Shown piece after piece: positions 34,558 through 44,100 of a stretch of DNA of 64,000 nt. The position numbers and the translations under genes were made by a program. Origin of the DNA: Planctomyces sp. SH-PL14 (GTDB lineage: Bacteria; Planctomycetota; Planctomycetia; Planctomycetales; Planctomycetaceae); assembly GCF_001610835.1 (NCBI RefSeq), contig NZ_CP011270.1, forward strand, positions 4,792,001-4,856,000, given 5' to 3'. Positions within the stretch are counted from its first letter, which is position 1, and each line of letters starts with the position of its first letter. Below the pieces are notes generated by a model. The model saw only the letters and a list, made by a program, of their open reading frames with translations. It searched no databases and was not told where the DNA came from.

Positions 34558-34891
34558 TGTCCTTGCCGGCACGACGTGGTAGCTCAAACCCAACGTGCCA
34601 TGGCAGCCTGGGGTCAAGGGGGCCACGCCCCCTTGCCGCCGGAGGCGCTTCCATGAGGAACCATGGGACACAACGGATGTCCGCTTTGTGGAACCAGCGT
34701 TGAGGACTCCCTTATCCACACCGCTGGCTTTGCAATCTCCGCGGGTTAGGTGAAGGGGCATCCGGCACGGTGTCCGCGATTGGACACTCGCTCCTTCAGA
34801 TTGATCGAGACGAGACGGGCCTCCGGCGGGCAAAGGGCCAATAAAACGACACAGGCCCCTCGGCACTCCCCACCAGGGGCCCCTGGACCCG
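34558..34891 (-). repeat. Dispersed structured repeat, copy 10 (full)
   Basis: Minus orientation, between the co-directional prepilin peptidase and GTPase genes. The tail hairpin is perfect (CAAGGGGGC-CAC-GCCCCCTTG on +) and the head hairpin is the poly-T variant. The tail begins 12 nt after the prepilin peptidase stop. Confidence 0.92.
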
Positions 34892-35146
34892 TGCTGTGGA
34901 GACCCATCGGGGGGGCGATGTCCGGGCCGTTCGTGCGGCAGAAAGACCCCCGGCAGCAGAAACCGGCGATCCGGCACGATTTCCGCACCCGGCAGAACGC
35001 ACCTTGGTCCGCTCTCTTCATCGACGCGTTGTCGTCATGACGTACGATGACGGGCAGCGAGAACGACAGCCCCATCCCCCATCGGTCCGCCCTGGCTGAA
35101 GACTGATATCGAAAGACCGCCTCAACGAGGCTCCCCCGGGATCACC

Positions 35147-36703
35147 ATGAAACTCAAAACCCAATGGGCCCTGCTGGCGGCGTTCTCGATGGTCCCCTAT
35201 CTCTTCCTGGGAATCGCCGGGGCGCTGTGGCTCTATCACTCGGGATGGTGGCTGTGGTGGTTCATCGTCACCGCCCTCGTCACGCTGGCGGGCTGGCCCG
35301 TCATGCGGCGGCTGCAGAAGTCCGGCTCCCGCCCCTCCGCCGGCGCAGTCCCCGCCTCGAACGAATGGTCCCCCCTGGCCCGCTCCGCCTGGGACGACGT
35401 CCAGACGATCGCCGACCGCTACCAGTCGCGGGACATTCCGCTCGATCAACCGGAAGTGCTGACGGGCCTCGCCCGGGAGATCCTGGAGACCGTCGCCCGG
35501 CGGTTTCACACCACATCGAAGCAGCCGGTCTACGAGATCCCCGTTCCCCACCTGCTCCAGATCGTGGAACTCGTCGCCCGCGACCTGCGGGAGACGTTCA
35601 CGGCCAACATCCCCGGCTCCCACATCCTCACGATCCACGACCTGATCCGGCTCCAGCGGCTGGCCAGGATGTTTCCGTCGATGCACCGGCTGTACCGGCT
35701 TGTGAGCCTGATCATCAACCCGGCCACGGGGCTCGCTCGCGAGTTCAATACGATGATGCAGGAGGAGATGCTCAACGCCTCCGCCGAGGAGACGAAGCGG
35801 TGGGCGGTGCAGTACGTCGTCCGGAAGGTCGGCTTCTACGCCATCGAGCTCTACAGCGGGAACCTGGTGCTCCGGGGGGTCGAGTTCAACCCGTACATGA
35901 GCGAGCGGTCGAAGCGTTCGCTCGCCGTCGAAGAGAAGCGGACGAGCGCCCTGGCGAGCGAGCCGCTCCGGATCCTCGTGATCGGCCAGGTCAAGGCGGG
36001 GAAGTCGAGCCTCATCAACTCGCTGTTCGGCGAGGTGCGGGCGGCGGTCGACGTGGTTCCCCGGACGAAGAGCGTCGACCCGTACCTGCTGGAGCGGGAC
36101 GGTCTCCAGCGGGCGATTATCCTCGACACCGCCGGCTATGAAGACCCCTCGAAGGCGAACGCCGCGATCGACCAGGCCCGCGAAGAAGTCCTGCAGTCGG
36201 ACCTGATCCTGCTGGTCTGCACGTCCCTGACGGCGGCCCGGGACGCCGATCGAAAACTGCTCGATCACCTGCGGGCTCTGTTCCAGAAGACGCCGGACCG
36301 GGAGTTCCCGCCGCTCGTGGTGGCCCTCACGCACATTGACCAGCTCCGGCCGATCCGGGAGTGGAGTCCCCCCTACAACCTTGCCGATCCGCAGAGTCCC
36401 AAGGCGCGGCAGATCCGCGAGGCGGTCGAGGTCACGGCGTCGGACCTGGCGGTGGAGGTCGATCAGGTCATTCCGGTGAACCTCGCCCCCGGTCAGATCT
36501 ACAACGTCGACGAGGGGCTTGTTCCGGCGATCTTGAACGTTCTGGGGGCTGCCGACCGGGCGAAGTACCTGCGGTGTCTCAAGGAGTTCCGGGACGAACA
36601 GTACTGGTCGCAGCTCCGGACCCAGGCCAAGAACACGGGCCGGATCCTGCTGCAGGCGGGGATGAGGCTGCTGACGGGAGCGCGAGGCGGCCCGCCGAAC
36701 TGA
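35147..36703 (+). CDS. Membrane-anchored GTPase
   Basis: 518 residues. Two N-terminal membrane helices (about 7-29 and 33-50) are followed by about 220 helical residues and a TRAFAC GTPase domain: G1 LVIGQVKAGKSSLIN (about 275-290), G3 LDTAGYEDP, G4-like ALTHIDQL (THxD instead of NKxD). The C-terminus is basic (RILLQAGMRLLTGARG). It resembles YcjF/Era-like membrane GTPases, not a translational factor. There is no operon partner; repeat copies 10 and 11 flank it on both sides. The function is unknown, perhaps envelope organisation. Confidence 0.85.
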   Translation: MKLKTQWALLAAFSMVPYLFLGIAGALWLYHSGWWLWWFIVTALVTLAGWPVMRRLQKSGSRPSAGAVPASNEWSPLARSAWDDVQTIADRYQSRDIPLDQPEVLTGLAREILETVARRFHTTSKQPVYEIPVPHLLQIVELVARDLRETFTANIPGSHILTIHDLIRLQRLARMFPSMHRLYRLVSLIINPATGLAREFNTMMQEEMLNASAEETKRWAVQYVVRKVGFYAIELYSGNLVLRGVEFNPYMSERSKRSLAVEEKRTSALASEPLRILVIGQVKAGKSSLINSLFGEVRAAVDVVPRTKSVDPYLLERDGLQRAIILDTAGYEDPSKANAAIDQAREEVLQSDLILLVCTSLTAARDADRKLLDHLRALFQKTPDREFPPLVVALTHIDQLRPIREWSPPYNLADPQSPKARQIREAVEVTASDLAVEVDQVIPVNLAPGQIYNVDEGLVPAILNVLGAADRAKYLRCLKEFRDEQYWSQLRTQAKNTGRILLQAGMRLLTGARGGPPN

Positions 36704-36707
36704 TGGA

Positions 36708-37023
36708 CGTCCTTGCCGGCGTAGCGTTGTTCGCTCAAACCCGTCGTGCGACGGCCGCCGGGGTCAAGGGGGTCTCACCCCCTTGCCGCCGGAGGCACTT
36801 CCATGAGGAACCGTGGGACAGTACGGGCATCCCCTTTGTGGAGCCAGAGTTGCGGACTCACCGCTCGCTCCGGGATCCCCGCGGGTTGGTGAGGGGGCAT
36901 ACGACACTGTGTCCGCGCTTGGACACTCGCTCCTTCAGATTGATCGAGACGAGACGGGCCTCCGGCGGGCAAGGGGGCGTGGCCCCCTTGCATCCCTCAC
37001 CAGGGGTACCCCCTGGACCCCGG
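36708..37023 (-). repeat. Dispersed structured repeat, copy 11 (full)
   Basis: Minus orientation, starting 4 nt after the GTPase stop. The tail hairpin is CAAGGGGGT-GAG-ACCCCCTTG and the head hairpin CAAGGGGGC-GTG-GCCCCCTTG, so the two arms of one copy carry different closing pairs. The GTGTCC-AAGCGC-GGACAC stem is perfect. Confidence 0.93.
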
Positions 37024-37308
37024 TTCTTAGGCATGTCTGTAGCCCGTTTCTGCGAAGACATCGTCCCAACACGAATCACCATCCATCCGAGCCAATCTCA
37101 CCCATCGCGACGGTTGTAACAGCAAGGAAAACCCGACCAACGGCTCCGAAGAACCGGCGCAGAGTCGTTGGGATTTTTCCTTCCCGAGCCGGAGCGAGAA
37201 TTCCTCTCGCGGCTGCGGCAGGTTTGGCCGAAGAGATGAAGGGCGGGTAGTCTACCGTCAGCGTTTGATGGCGCGGCGTTCGTCGGGGACGGGCCGGGAA
37301 GGGGCGAT

Positions 37309-38916
37309 ATGCGTTATTCCCATTCTGTCAGGGGCGTGGATCTTGCCCGTTGGGTCGGCGGCCTGGCCATCGGTCTCGCCTGCGCCACGGCGTCCGTTCG
37401 CGCGGAGGAGCTGGCGGTCGCTCCGGAATCCCTCCCGGCTCCGCCGCGGGAAGGACAGACGCTGATCCTCCCGGAGAGCGAAACTCCGCCGCCGGTCGCG
37501 CTGAACCGGTTCCTCGGCTCGCAGTCCTGCGGCGCCTCGAACTGCCACGGCAACCCGAACCGCGAAAACCTCGTCCTCTCCTCCTACCACTTCGTGATGG
37601 ACCGAGACCCGCACCAGAAGGCGGGACTGGTCCTCTACAACGAACGCTCCCGAAACATGGTCGAGCGGCTGAAGCTCGGCGTTCCGGCCTGGAAGGCCAA
37701 GGAATGCCTGGTCTGCCACTCCCCGGGTGCGGTCAACGCGTTTGATCCGTCGCTCGTCTCGGCCCTCGTCCGGGACGGAATCGGCTGCGAGTCGTGCCAC
37801 GGGGGCGCGGAGGGCTGGCTGGCCGCCCACCGCAGCGCCGAGTGGAAGTTCCCGGATATCTGGTCGGAAGAGCGGAAGACCGCGGCCGGCTTCAAGACGA
37901 ACAAGAACCTCGCCACCCGGGCCCACATGTGCGCCGATTGCCACGTCGGCAGCCCGGGGCAGCAGGTGGATCACGACCTGATTGCCGCCGGACACCCGCG
38001 GCTCAACTTCGAATTCGCCGCCTATCAGGCCCTCTACCCCAAGCACTGGCGGGTCTCCGACGACCGGGCCCGCACACCGGTCGCGGGGGGCGAGGCGTCG
38101 GTCCGGGGCTCGACCTTCGAATCGACGAGCTGGCTCGTCGGACAGCTCGTCACGGCCGATCATGAGCTCGCCCTGCTGCTGAACCGCGCGGAACGCTCCG
38201 GCAAGTCCGGACCGGAACTGGCGCAGTTCGACTGCTACGCCTGCCACCACGAGCTCCAGGACCAGAGCTGGCGGCAGGTGCGAACGAATTCCAAACTCAA
38301 GCCGGGCGAGATCGGCTGGGGAACGTGGGGACTGGGGCTCGTCGAATCGCTTCCGCCCGCCTACTCGCTCCTCAATGCCGAGCAGTTCCAGAAGGACGCC
38401 GCCCTCCTTCGCGGCCACCTCCAGACGCTGCAGGCCCGGCCGGACGTGATCCACTCTCCGGCGACCCGGATGCGGGCGGAGCTGCAGGCGGCCCTCGCGA
38501 AGATTCCGCAGCAGCGGTACGACGCGGGTTCGGTCCAGACCGTCCAGGACGGGCTCCTCAAGGACCGGAACGAACTGGTCCAGGGGGGCTGGGACCGGAC
38601 GACGCAGCTCTATCTGGCGACCGCGGCCTTGCAGAATGCCGGCCGAGAGGCCCGGGGCCTGATCGGCGGGACGCCGGGAGCGGAGGACGCCTCCCTCCTC
38701 AAGGTCCGCCAGCTCCTTTCGTTCGATCCGGTGAGCGGGGCGCCGCGGACCTTTGAGATCACGGACAGCCCCCGATATCGTAAGGGGACCCCGGACGAGA
38801 TCCTGCGGGCTTTTGAAGAGTACCTCCAGACCCGGCCACGAGTTGAAGCGGCCGTGCCTGCGGACGCGCTTCCGCCGGTGGCCGACCAGAGTCCTCTCCT
38901 TCTTCCACGGCAGTAA
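37309..38916 (+). CDS. Exported five-haem cytochrome c
   Basis: 535 residues with a signal peptide (..GGLAIGLACATASVRA/EE). Haem-binding motifs: C74 GASNCH (CX4CH), C133 LVCH, C160 ESCH, C208 ADCH and C309 YACHH. The segment between the first four resembles the cytochrome c554-type fold (a haem pair, then GHPRLNFEFAAYQ, whose His may be a distal ligand). The C-terminal 200 residues are helical and haem-free. Periplasmic or outer-surface electron carrier. The next cytochrome gene starts 7 nt after its stop, so the two form an operon and are probably paralogues or partners. Confidence 0.9.
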   Translation: MRYSHSVRGVDLARWVGGLAIGLACATASVRAEELAVAPESLPAPPREGQTLILPESETPPPVALNRFLGSQSCGASNCHGNPNRENLVLSSYHFVMDRDPHQKAGLVLYNERSRNMVERLKLGVPAWKAKECLVCHSPGAVNAFDPSLVSALVRDGIGCESCHGGAEGWLAAHRSAEWKFPDIWSEERKTAAGFKTNKNLATRAHMCADCHVGSPGQQVDHDLIAAGHPRLNFEFAAYQALYPKHWRVSDDRARTPVAGGEASVRGSTFESTSWLVGQLVTADHELALLLNRAERSGKSGPELAQFDCYACHHELQDQSWRQVRTNSKLKPGEIGWGTWGLGLVESLPPAYSLLNAEQFQKDAALLRGHLQTLQARPDVIHSPATRMRAELQAALAKIPQQRYDAGSVQTVQDGLLKDRNELVQGGWDRTTQLYLATAALQNAGREARGLIGGTPGAEDASLLKVRQLLSFDPVSGAPRTFEITDSPRYRKGTPDEILRAFEEYLQTRPRVEAAVPADALPPVADQSPLLLPRQ

Positions 38917-38923
38917 AAGGGAC

Positions 38924-40702
38924 ATGATGCGCGGCCAGATGCAGTTCGCGGCGTTCGCGGCGTGGAGCTGTCTTGCGGTCCTGACGGCGTCCGGAACGGC
39001 GCGCGGTCAGGAGAAGGGACAGTCCGGCGGCAAGATGCCGTGCTACTTCGGCACGCCCGAATCGGGCGCCCGCCGCGTCGACGGCATCCGTTCCTGCACC
39101 CTCTGCCACGGGCGGACCGGGGCGAGCTCCGAGCTGGCGCTGCCCGATTTCCAGTTCGAGGACGACGGCTTCGTCCTCCTCAATGAACTGGTGACGTGGG
39201 CCAAGGACGACAAGCACTACCAGGCCTACGCGGTCCTGCACAACGACCGCTCGAAGGAGATGGCCCGCCGGTTAGGGATCGTCGAAGATCCAAAGGATCC
39301 GAACTCCAAGTCGTTGATCCATCTCGACGCGCGGTGCCTGGGCTGCCACAGCTCGGTCCCGCTGAAGCAGATTCCCCGCCGCGACGGCGCGCCGAACCTG
39401 GCGAGCGTCGATACGCTGGCCGATCCGCGCTACAACCTGGGCGTCTCCTGCGAAGGGTGCCACGGTCCGTCTTCGAAGCTCGAAGGGGACAAGGCGGCCG
39501 GCGGCTGGGCGGCGGCCCACTGGCAGGACCCGAAGTGGCGGACGATGCCCGCCGGCGAGAAGTACAACGACTACGGTTTCTGGGACGTCCGGTCGGCCCG
39601 ATCCCGCGCCAAGATCTGCCTCTCCTGCCACGTCGGCAATGTGGACGAGGGGAAGGTGGTGACGCACGAGATGTATGCCGCGGGGCATCCTCCGCTCCCG
39701 AGCTTTGAGCTGGTCGGGTTTGTCGCTCAGGAGCCGCGGCACTGGCGGAACCTGGAAGACAAGGCCCCGAAGATTCGCGACGCCTTCCTGAAGGCCCGCG
39801 GCGAGAAGATGGAAGCGGACGAGCTCCGCCAGACGCGGGCCCTGATGGTTTCCGCCCTGATGTCCGTCAGCGAGTCGATGCGGCTCAGCGCGGACCTGAT
39901 TGAAGTCCCGGCGGGTGCGAGCGTTTCGGGCTCGACCTGGCCGGAGCTGGCGAACTTCTCCTGCTACGCCTGTCACCACGATCTCAAGCGGGACGGATGG
40001 CGGCAGTCGCGGCCCCGGACGAGCGTTCCTGGCCGGCCGACGCTGCACGAGTGGCCGACCGCGATGGCGATGATTGCCGCGGGCGTGCTGGGTGAGCAGG
40101 ACGAGCTGAAGAAGCAGATGGACGAAGTGCAGACCGCCCTCAATGCGGCTCCTTTCGGCGAGAACAAGCAGCTTCTGGCGGCAACGCGGAAGCTGGCCGA
40201 CACGGCGGACACGATGGCGGTCCAGTTGGAGGCGAAGGTCCTTCGCGAGGCGGATGGGAAGGAGATCCTGAAGAAGATCGCCACCTACGGATCTGAAGAC
40301 CTGTACGACTACGACACTGCCCGGCAGCTGGTCTGGGCGTATGAGCGGGTCTATGCGGAGCTGCTGAAGAAGGCGGACAAGAGTGCCCCGGCCGCCGCGA
40401 CGGAAGGGGAAGTCGATCAGGCCAAGGAGTCGGAGAACACCTCGAAGGCGTTGGCCTGGAAGGGGTGGATGGTTCAGGAGAAGCCGCTGACGGAGTCGCA
40501 GCAGATTTTGAAGTCGCTGGAGTCGTCGCTGGTTCTGGATCTGCGGACCGGTTCGACGACGACGACGAAGTTCCCAGGTGAGCGGCAGGCGCGTCCGCAG
40601 ACGGATGTCGATTTGTCGAAGACGTTGCCGGTCCTCGGTTCTTATGATCCGGCAACGGTTCAGGGGGCGTTCAAGCGGCTGCTGGTTCAGCCCGCGCCGT
40701 AG
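38924..40702 (+). CDS. Exported five-haem cytochrome c (partner of preceding gene)
   Basis: 592 residues from ATG 38924, preceded by AAAGG; a longer open frame from 38753 overlaps the previous gene and is unlikely. Signal peptide to about GTARG/QE. Haem motifs at C58 TLCH, C138 LGCH, C176 EGCH, C232 LSCH and C347 YACHH. It keeps the AAGHPPLPSFELVG and SCYACHHDLKRDGWRQSR blocks seen in the upstream cytochrome, so they are homologous, but the first site here is normal CX2CH. The C-terminal 240 residues are a helical haem-free domain. It faces the decahaem gene across repeat copy 12. Confidence 0.9.
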   Translation: MMRGQMQFAAFAAWSCLAVLTASGTARGQEKGQSGGKMPCYFGTPESGARRVDGIRSCTLCHGRTGASSELALPDFQFEDDGFVLLNELVTWAKDDKHYQAYAVLHNDRSKEMARRLGIVEDPKDPNSKSLIHLDARCLGCHSSVPLKQIPRRDGAPNLASVDTLADPRYNLGVSCEGCHGPSSKLEGDKAAGGWAAAHWQDPKWRTMPAGEKYNDYGFWDVRSARSRAKICLSCHVGNVDEGKVVTHEMYAAGHPPLPSFELVGFVAQEPRHWRNLEDKAPKIRDAFLKARGEKMEADELRQTRALMVSALMSVSESMRLSADLIEVPAGASVSGSTWPELANFSCYACHHDLKRDGWRQSRPRTSVPGRPTLHEWPTAMAMIAAGVLGEQDELKKQMDEVQTALNAAPFGENKQLLAATRKLADTADTMAVQLEAKVLREADGKEILKKIATYGSEDLYDYDTARQLVWAYERVYAELLKKADKSAPAAATEGEVDQAKESENTSKALAWKGWMVQEKPLTESQQILKSLESSLVLDLRTGSTTTTKFPGERQARPQTDVDLSKTLPVLGSYDPATVQGAFKRLLVQPAP

Positions 40703-40714
40703 TCTCGATTCACC

Positions 40715-41134
40715 GGGTCCAGGGGCACCCTGGTCAGGGGGTGCAGGGGGGAGAATCCCCCTTGCCCGCCGGAGGCTTGGCCGTCGAGAGATGTCTGAAG
40801 GAGTGAGTGTCCAGACGTGGACCGCGTGCCGGATGCCCCCTCACCAACCCGCGGGGATTTCAAAGCGAGCGGGGCAGGGTGAGCGCGTTCTCAGCGATAG
40901 CGTCTTCTTGTGGCGCTCAGCTGTCAGGTTGCCCGCTACATGATCTTCGAACCGATCGCGTCCAGCGGGGCACGCTGAAGCGTGGACTCCAACGCCGGCT
41001 CCACAAAGCGCACGCCCGTTACGTCCCACGGTTCCTCGTGGAAGCGCCTCCGGCGGCAAGGGGGTTCCCCCCCTTGACCCCCAGCGGCCATGGCACGTTG
41101 GGTTTGAGCTATCAGCGCCGTGCCGGCCAGGACG
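40715..41134 (+). repeat. Dispersed structured repeat, copy 12 (full, with 96-bp insertion)
   Basis: It fills the gap between two convergent cytochrome genes: the head is 12 nt after the 40702 stop and the tail 2 nt from the stop at 41137. The head hairpin is GGGGGA-GAA-TCCCCC, with an A-T closing pair. The tail hairpin is GGGGG-TTC-CCCCC-like. The centre is interrupted at 40877-40972. Confidence 0.92.
40877..40972. repeat. 96-bp insertion with 9-bp duplication inside repeat copy 12
   Basis: AGCGGGGCA occurs at 40868-40876 and again at 40964-40972. Removing 96 bp restores the sequence seen in other copies (..GCAAAGCGAGCGG.. joined to ..GAGTCC.CAACGCCGG). This is the footprint of an insertion with a 9-bp target duplication. 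The 87-bp insert has no clear terminal inverted repeats and no coding capacity. Confidence 0.65.
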
Positions 41135-41136
41135 GT

Positions 41137-44100
41137 CTACTGCCGCAGGAACGTTGGGTGCAGGCTCTCCCCGTAATACTGCTCCAGCTTCCGGTGCAGA
41201 TCGATCTCGCGGGGACGACGACCGTTGATCCCATAGTCGCGGACCCCATCCAGCACCTTGTACAAAGTGCGGCCGTCCGGTCCGAGATAAAGCCGCCGCT
41301 GCTCTTCCAGATTCAGCGGACGAGCCCCGACACGGCCGAACACCGAGATCTGATTCCCGCACTCGTCGACCGCACGGTCGCGGTCCACACCCTTCGACAC
41401 CGCAAGCGCCTCCCCGCCCTTCGGGATCACATACGTCCCGATCAGCTTGGGAACCGGCCGCGGCAGGAAACCGTCATAACCCGGAGTCTCCGGCGACGTG
41501 AGCTGGATCACCCGCAGACCGTTCTTGCCGTCCGCCACGAAGGCGAACTGGCTGGCGTAGTACACGCCGAGCTTCACGTCGTGAGCATCGTTCAGGCATC
41601 CGCCCGCATTGAACTGCAGGTACGGCTGCGGGTTCTCCGGGTTCGTCACGTCGAGGATCACGAGACCATCACACCCGGCCGCCACGTAGGCATAGTTACG
41701 GGCGACGTAGATGTTCTTCGCTTCCCGCATCGGGACCGCACAGACCGGCTTCGGCTGGGCCAGCTCGGTGACGTCCAGAACCTTCACCCCATCCTCGTCG
41801 CAGACGAAGGCGTAGCGGAACTGGACCTGGACCGCCCGCGGCTTGCGGAGCGTCTCTTCGCCCACGACCGAGACGACACACGGCTTCTTGGGATCGTTGA
41901 TGTCGACGACCACCAGTCCCTTCGGACAGCAGACATACGCGTAGGTCCCGACGATCGTCACCGACTGGGCCCCGTTGAGGAGGCCGTTCGGATTGAACTG
42001 GACATCCGCCTTCACAAAGTTGTTCAGCGGATTGCCGTCGAGCAGCGATCCGGCCCCGATCATCACGAGCCCCAGTTCGAGGTCCGTGCCGTAGATGTAG
42101 GCGTACACCGGGTGGACGTCCTGCTCGCAGTTCTCCGGCTTTTGCTTGCGAGTCGGGTCCGGAGCCACGGTCGTCGGCGCGGTGACCGACGTCGCGAACG
42201 GAGTCCGGACGTAGAACTTCTGCCCGACCGGTGAGACCGGGGCGGTCGTGACGCGTTCGGAGAAGCCTTTGTTCTCGATGAACGAGACGTCGAAGATCCG
42301 GAAGCCGGCGTCGCCGCAGGCGGCATACAGGAACTCGCCGCGGAGCTGGAGGCTCAGGATCTCCGGCGTCAAACGCGGGTGCAGCACGCCGTCGCTGATG
42401 TCCTTGCCGGGATGCTCGTCCGCTTCCAGCTCGTAGTCCTTCTCGACGTGCTCCTCGTACTTCTCCGGATAGACGATCTCGTGCATCGTGCTGCCGATGA
42501 CCGTCTGCGGCTCGTCCCGCTCGCTGACGATGACGGCGTGGAGACCCTCCTCGCCGGCGCCGACCCAGCAGAACCGCCCGATGAAGTTCATGAAGTTGGT
42601 CCCATGCATCATCAGCTGGGCCATCTGGGCGTTGTTGTCGTTCTGGATCGACAGGTGGCAGTCGCTGCAGTTCTTGGTCTCACCCTTGCCGCGGACGGTG
42701 TGCGGGACGTTTGTGCTGAAGGCGATCCCGCTCAGGCCGTCGGCTGAGATCGTCTGCTGCTGCTGGTAGATCGCTTCGCGGTTGGCGTTGTACGACGTCA
42801 CGTGGATGGCGCACGAGGACCGCGAGGGGCCGATCCGGTTGTTGGTGACGTTGCCGTCCTTGGCCAGCATGTAGATGTCTTCCCGCAGCGTCTGGAAGTT
42901 GTACGAGACGTAGTTGCGGGTGACGTCCCCTTCGTTATGCAGGGCGGGCAGCTTCTTGTTGGCCTTCTGCGGCAGGTGGCAGCCGTAGCAGCTCGGGTTC
43001 CACGACGAGTGGCACGCGATGCAGCTCATGTGCTCGTTGCTGTGGGCGCACTGCGTCTCCTGCTCGGGGACGCTGCCCCAGATCGTCTGGCCGTTCTCGT
43101 CGCGGCGGATCGTCTTCGCCAGGGCCGAGAGGGCGTTGTAGTGCCGGTGCTTGGGGTCGACCGTGTCGACAACCTGCTTCACTTCCCAGCTCAGGTCCGC
43201 CTCGACCATCGAGTTCTGGACGATTTTGTCGTCCCGGACTTCGAACCGCCGCTTGCCGAACGGCGTCTTCATGTTCGTCAGGTCGCGGCCGTTCGGATAC
43301 GGGTCGGGACGCTCCTTGGCGGCGGGGCCGGAGGTCAGGAGCTTCGGGATCCCGTTGAAGAACCGGACCGCGTGCTTGTCCGTCGTGCCGTGGCAGTCCT
43401 CGCAGGCGATTTCGATCGCCGCCCGGACTTCGCCGTACAGCTTGCCGTTGCCGTGGACGTCCTGGATGAAGTGGCAGTCGACGCAGTGCATCCCCTTCTC
43501 GAGGTGGATGTCGAGCATGTGGACGGGCGAGCCCTGCTGAAGACGCAGGAGGTCCTCCTCCATCTTCTCCACCTGAGCCATCGTCTTCTCGTCGATGTTC
43601 CGGTGCAGCTTGCGGGCCTGCATCGGGAAGTTGACCGCCCGCTGCCGGTCCTCGGCGGTCGGCTCGGGGATCATGTTCCCCTGGTGGTCGAGGTGGTTGC
43701 CGAAGCGGTCCTTCTTGAAGACCGCCTTGAACGCCCAGCCGTGGCCGTGGAAGTCCGAGAAGTGGGTTTTGCGGGCTTCGGGGTTCAGCGAGACGAGGTT
43801 GTCGAGGAACTCGGGGTTCGTCAGGTTCGTGCGGGCCGCGATCTCGTTCGGGTCCTGCATCTGGGCCTGCGTGAATTCTTCGGAGGTCGGGTCCTTCTCT
43901 TCCTTCGGATAGATCAGGTCGCCGTCGGTCTCCATGTCCCACCACATGTAACCCAGGTAGCTGTTCATGACAGTCGTTCCGGGATGGATGTGGCAGACGA
44001 TGCACTGGCTGGTCGGGACGCCGGTGACGAAGCGGTGGCCGACCGGGTGGCCCGGCTCGTCCTTGGGGATCGTCGGATCGATTGCCTCGATCAGGTCATC

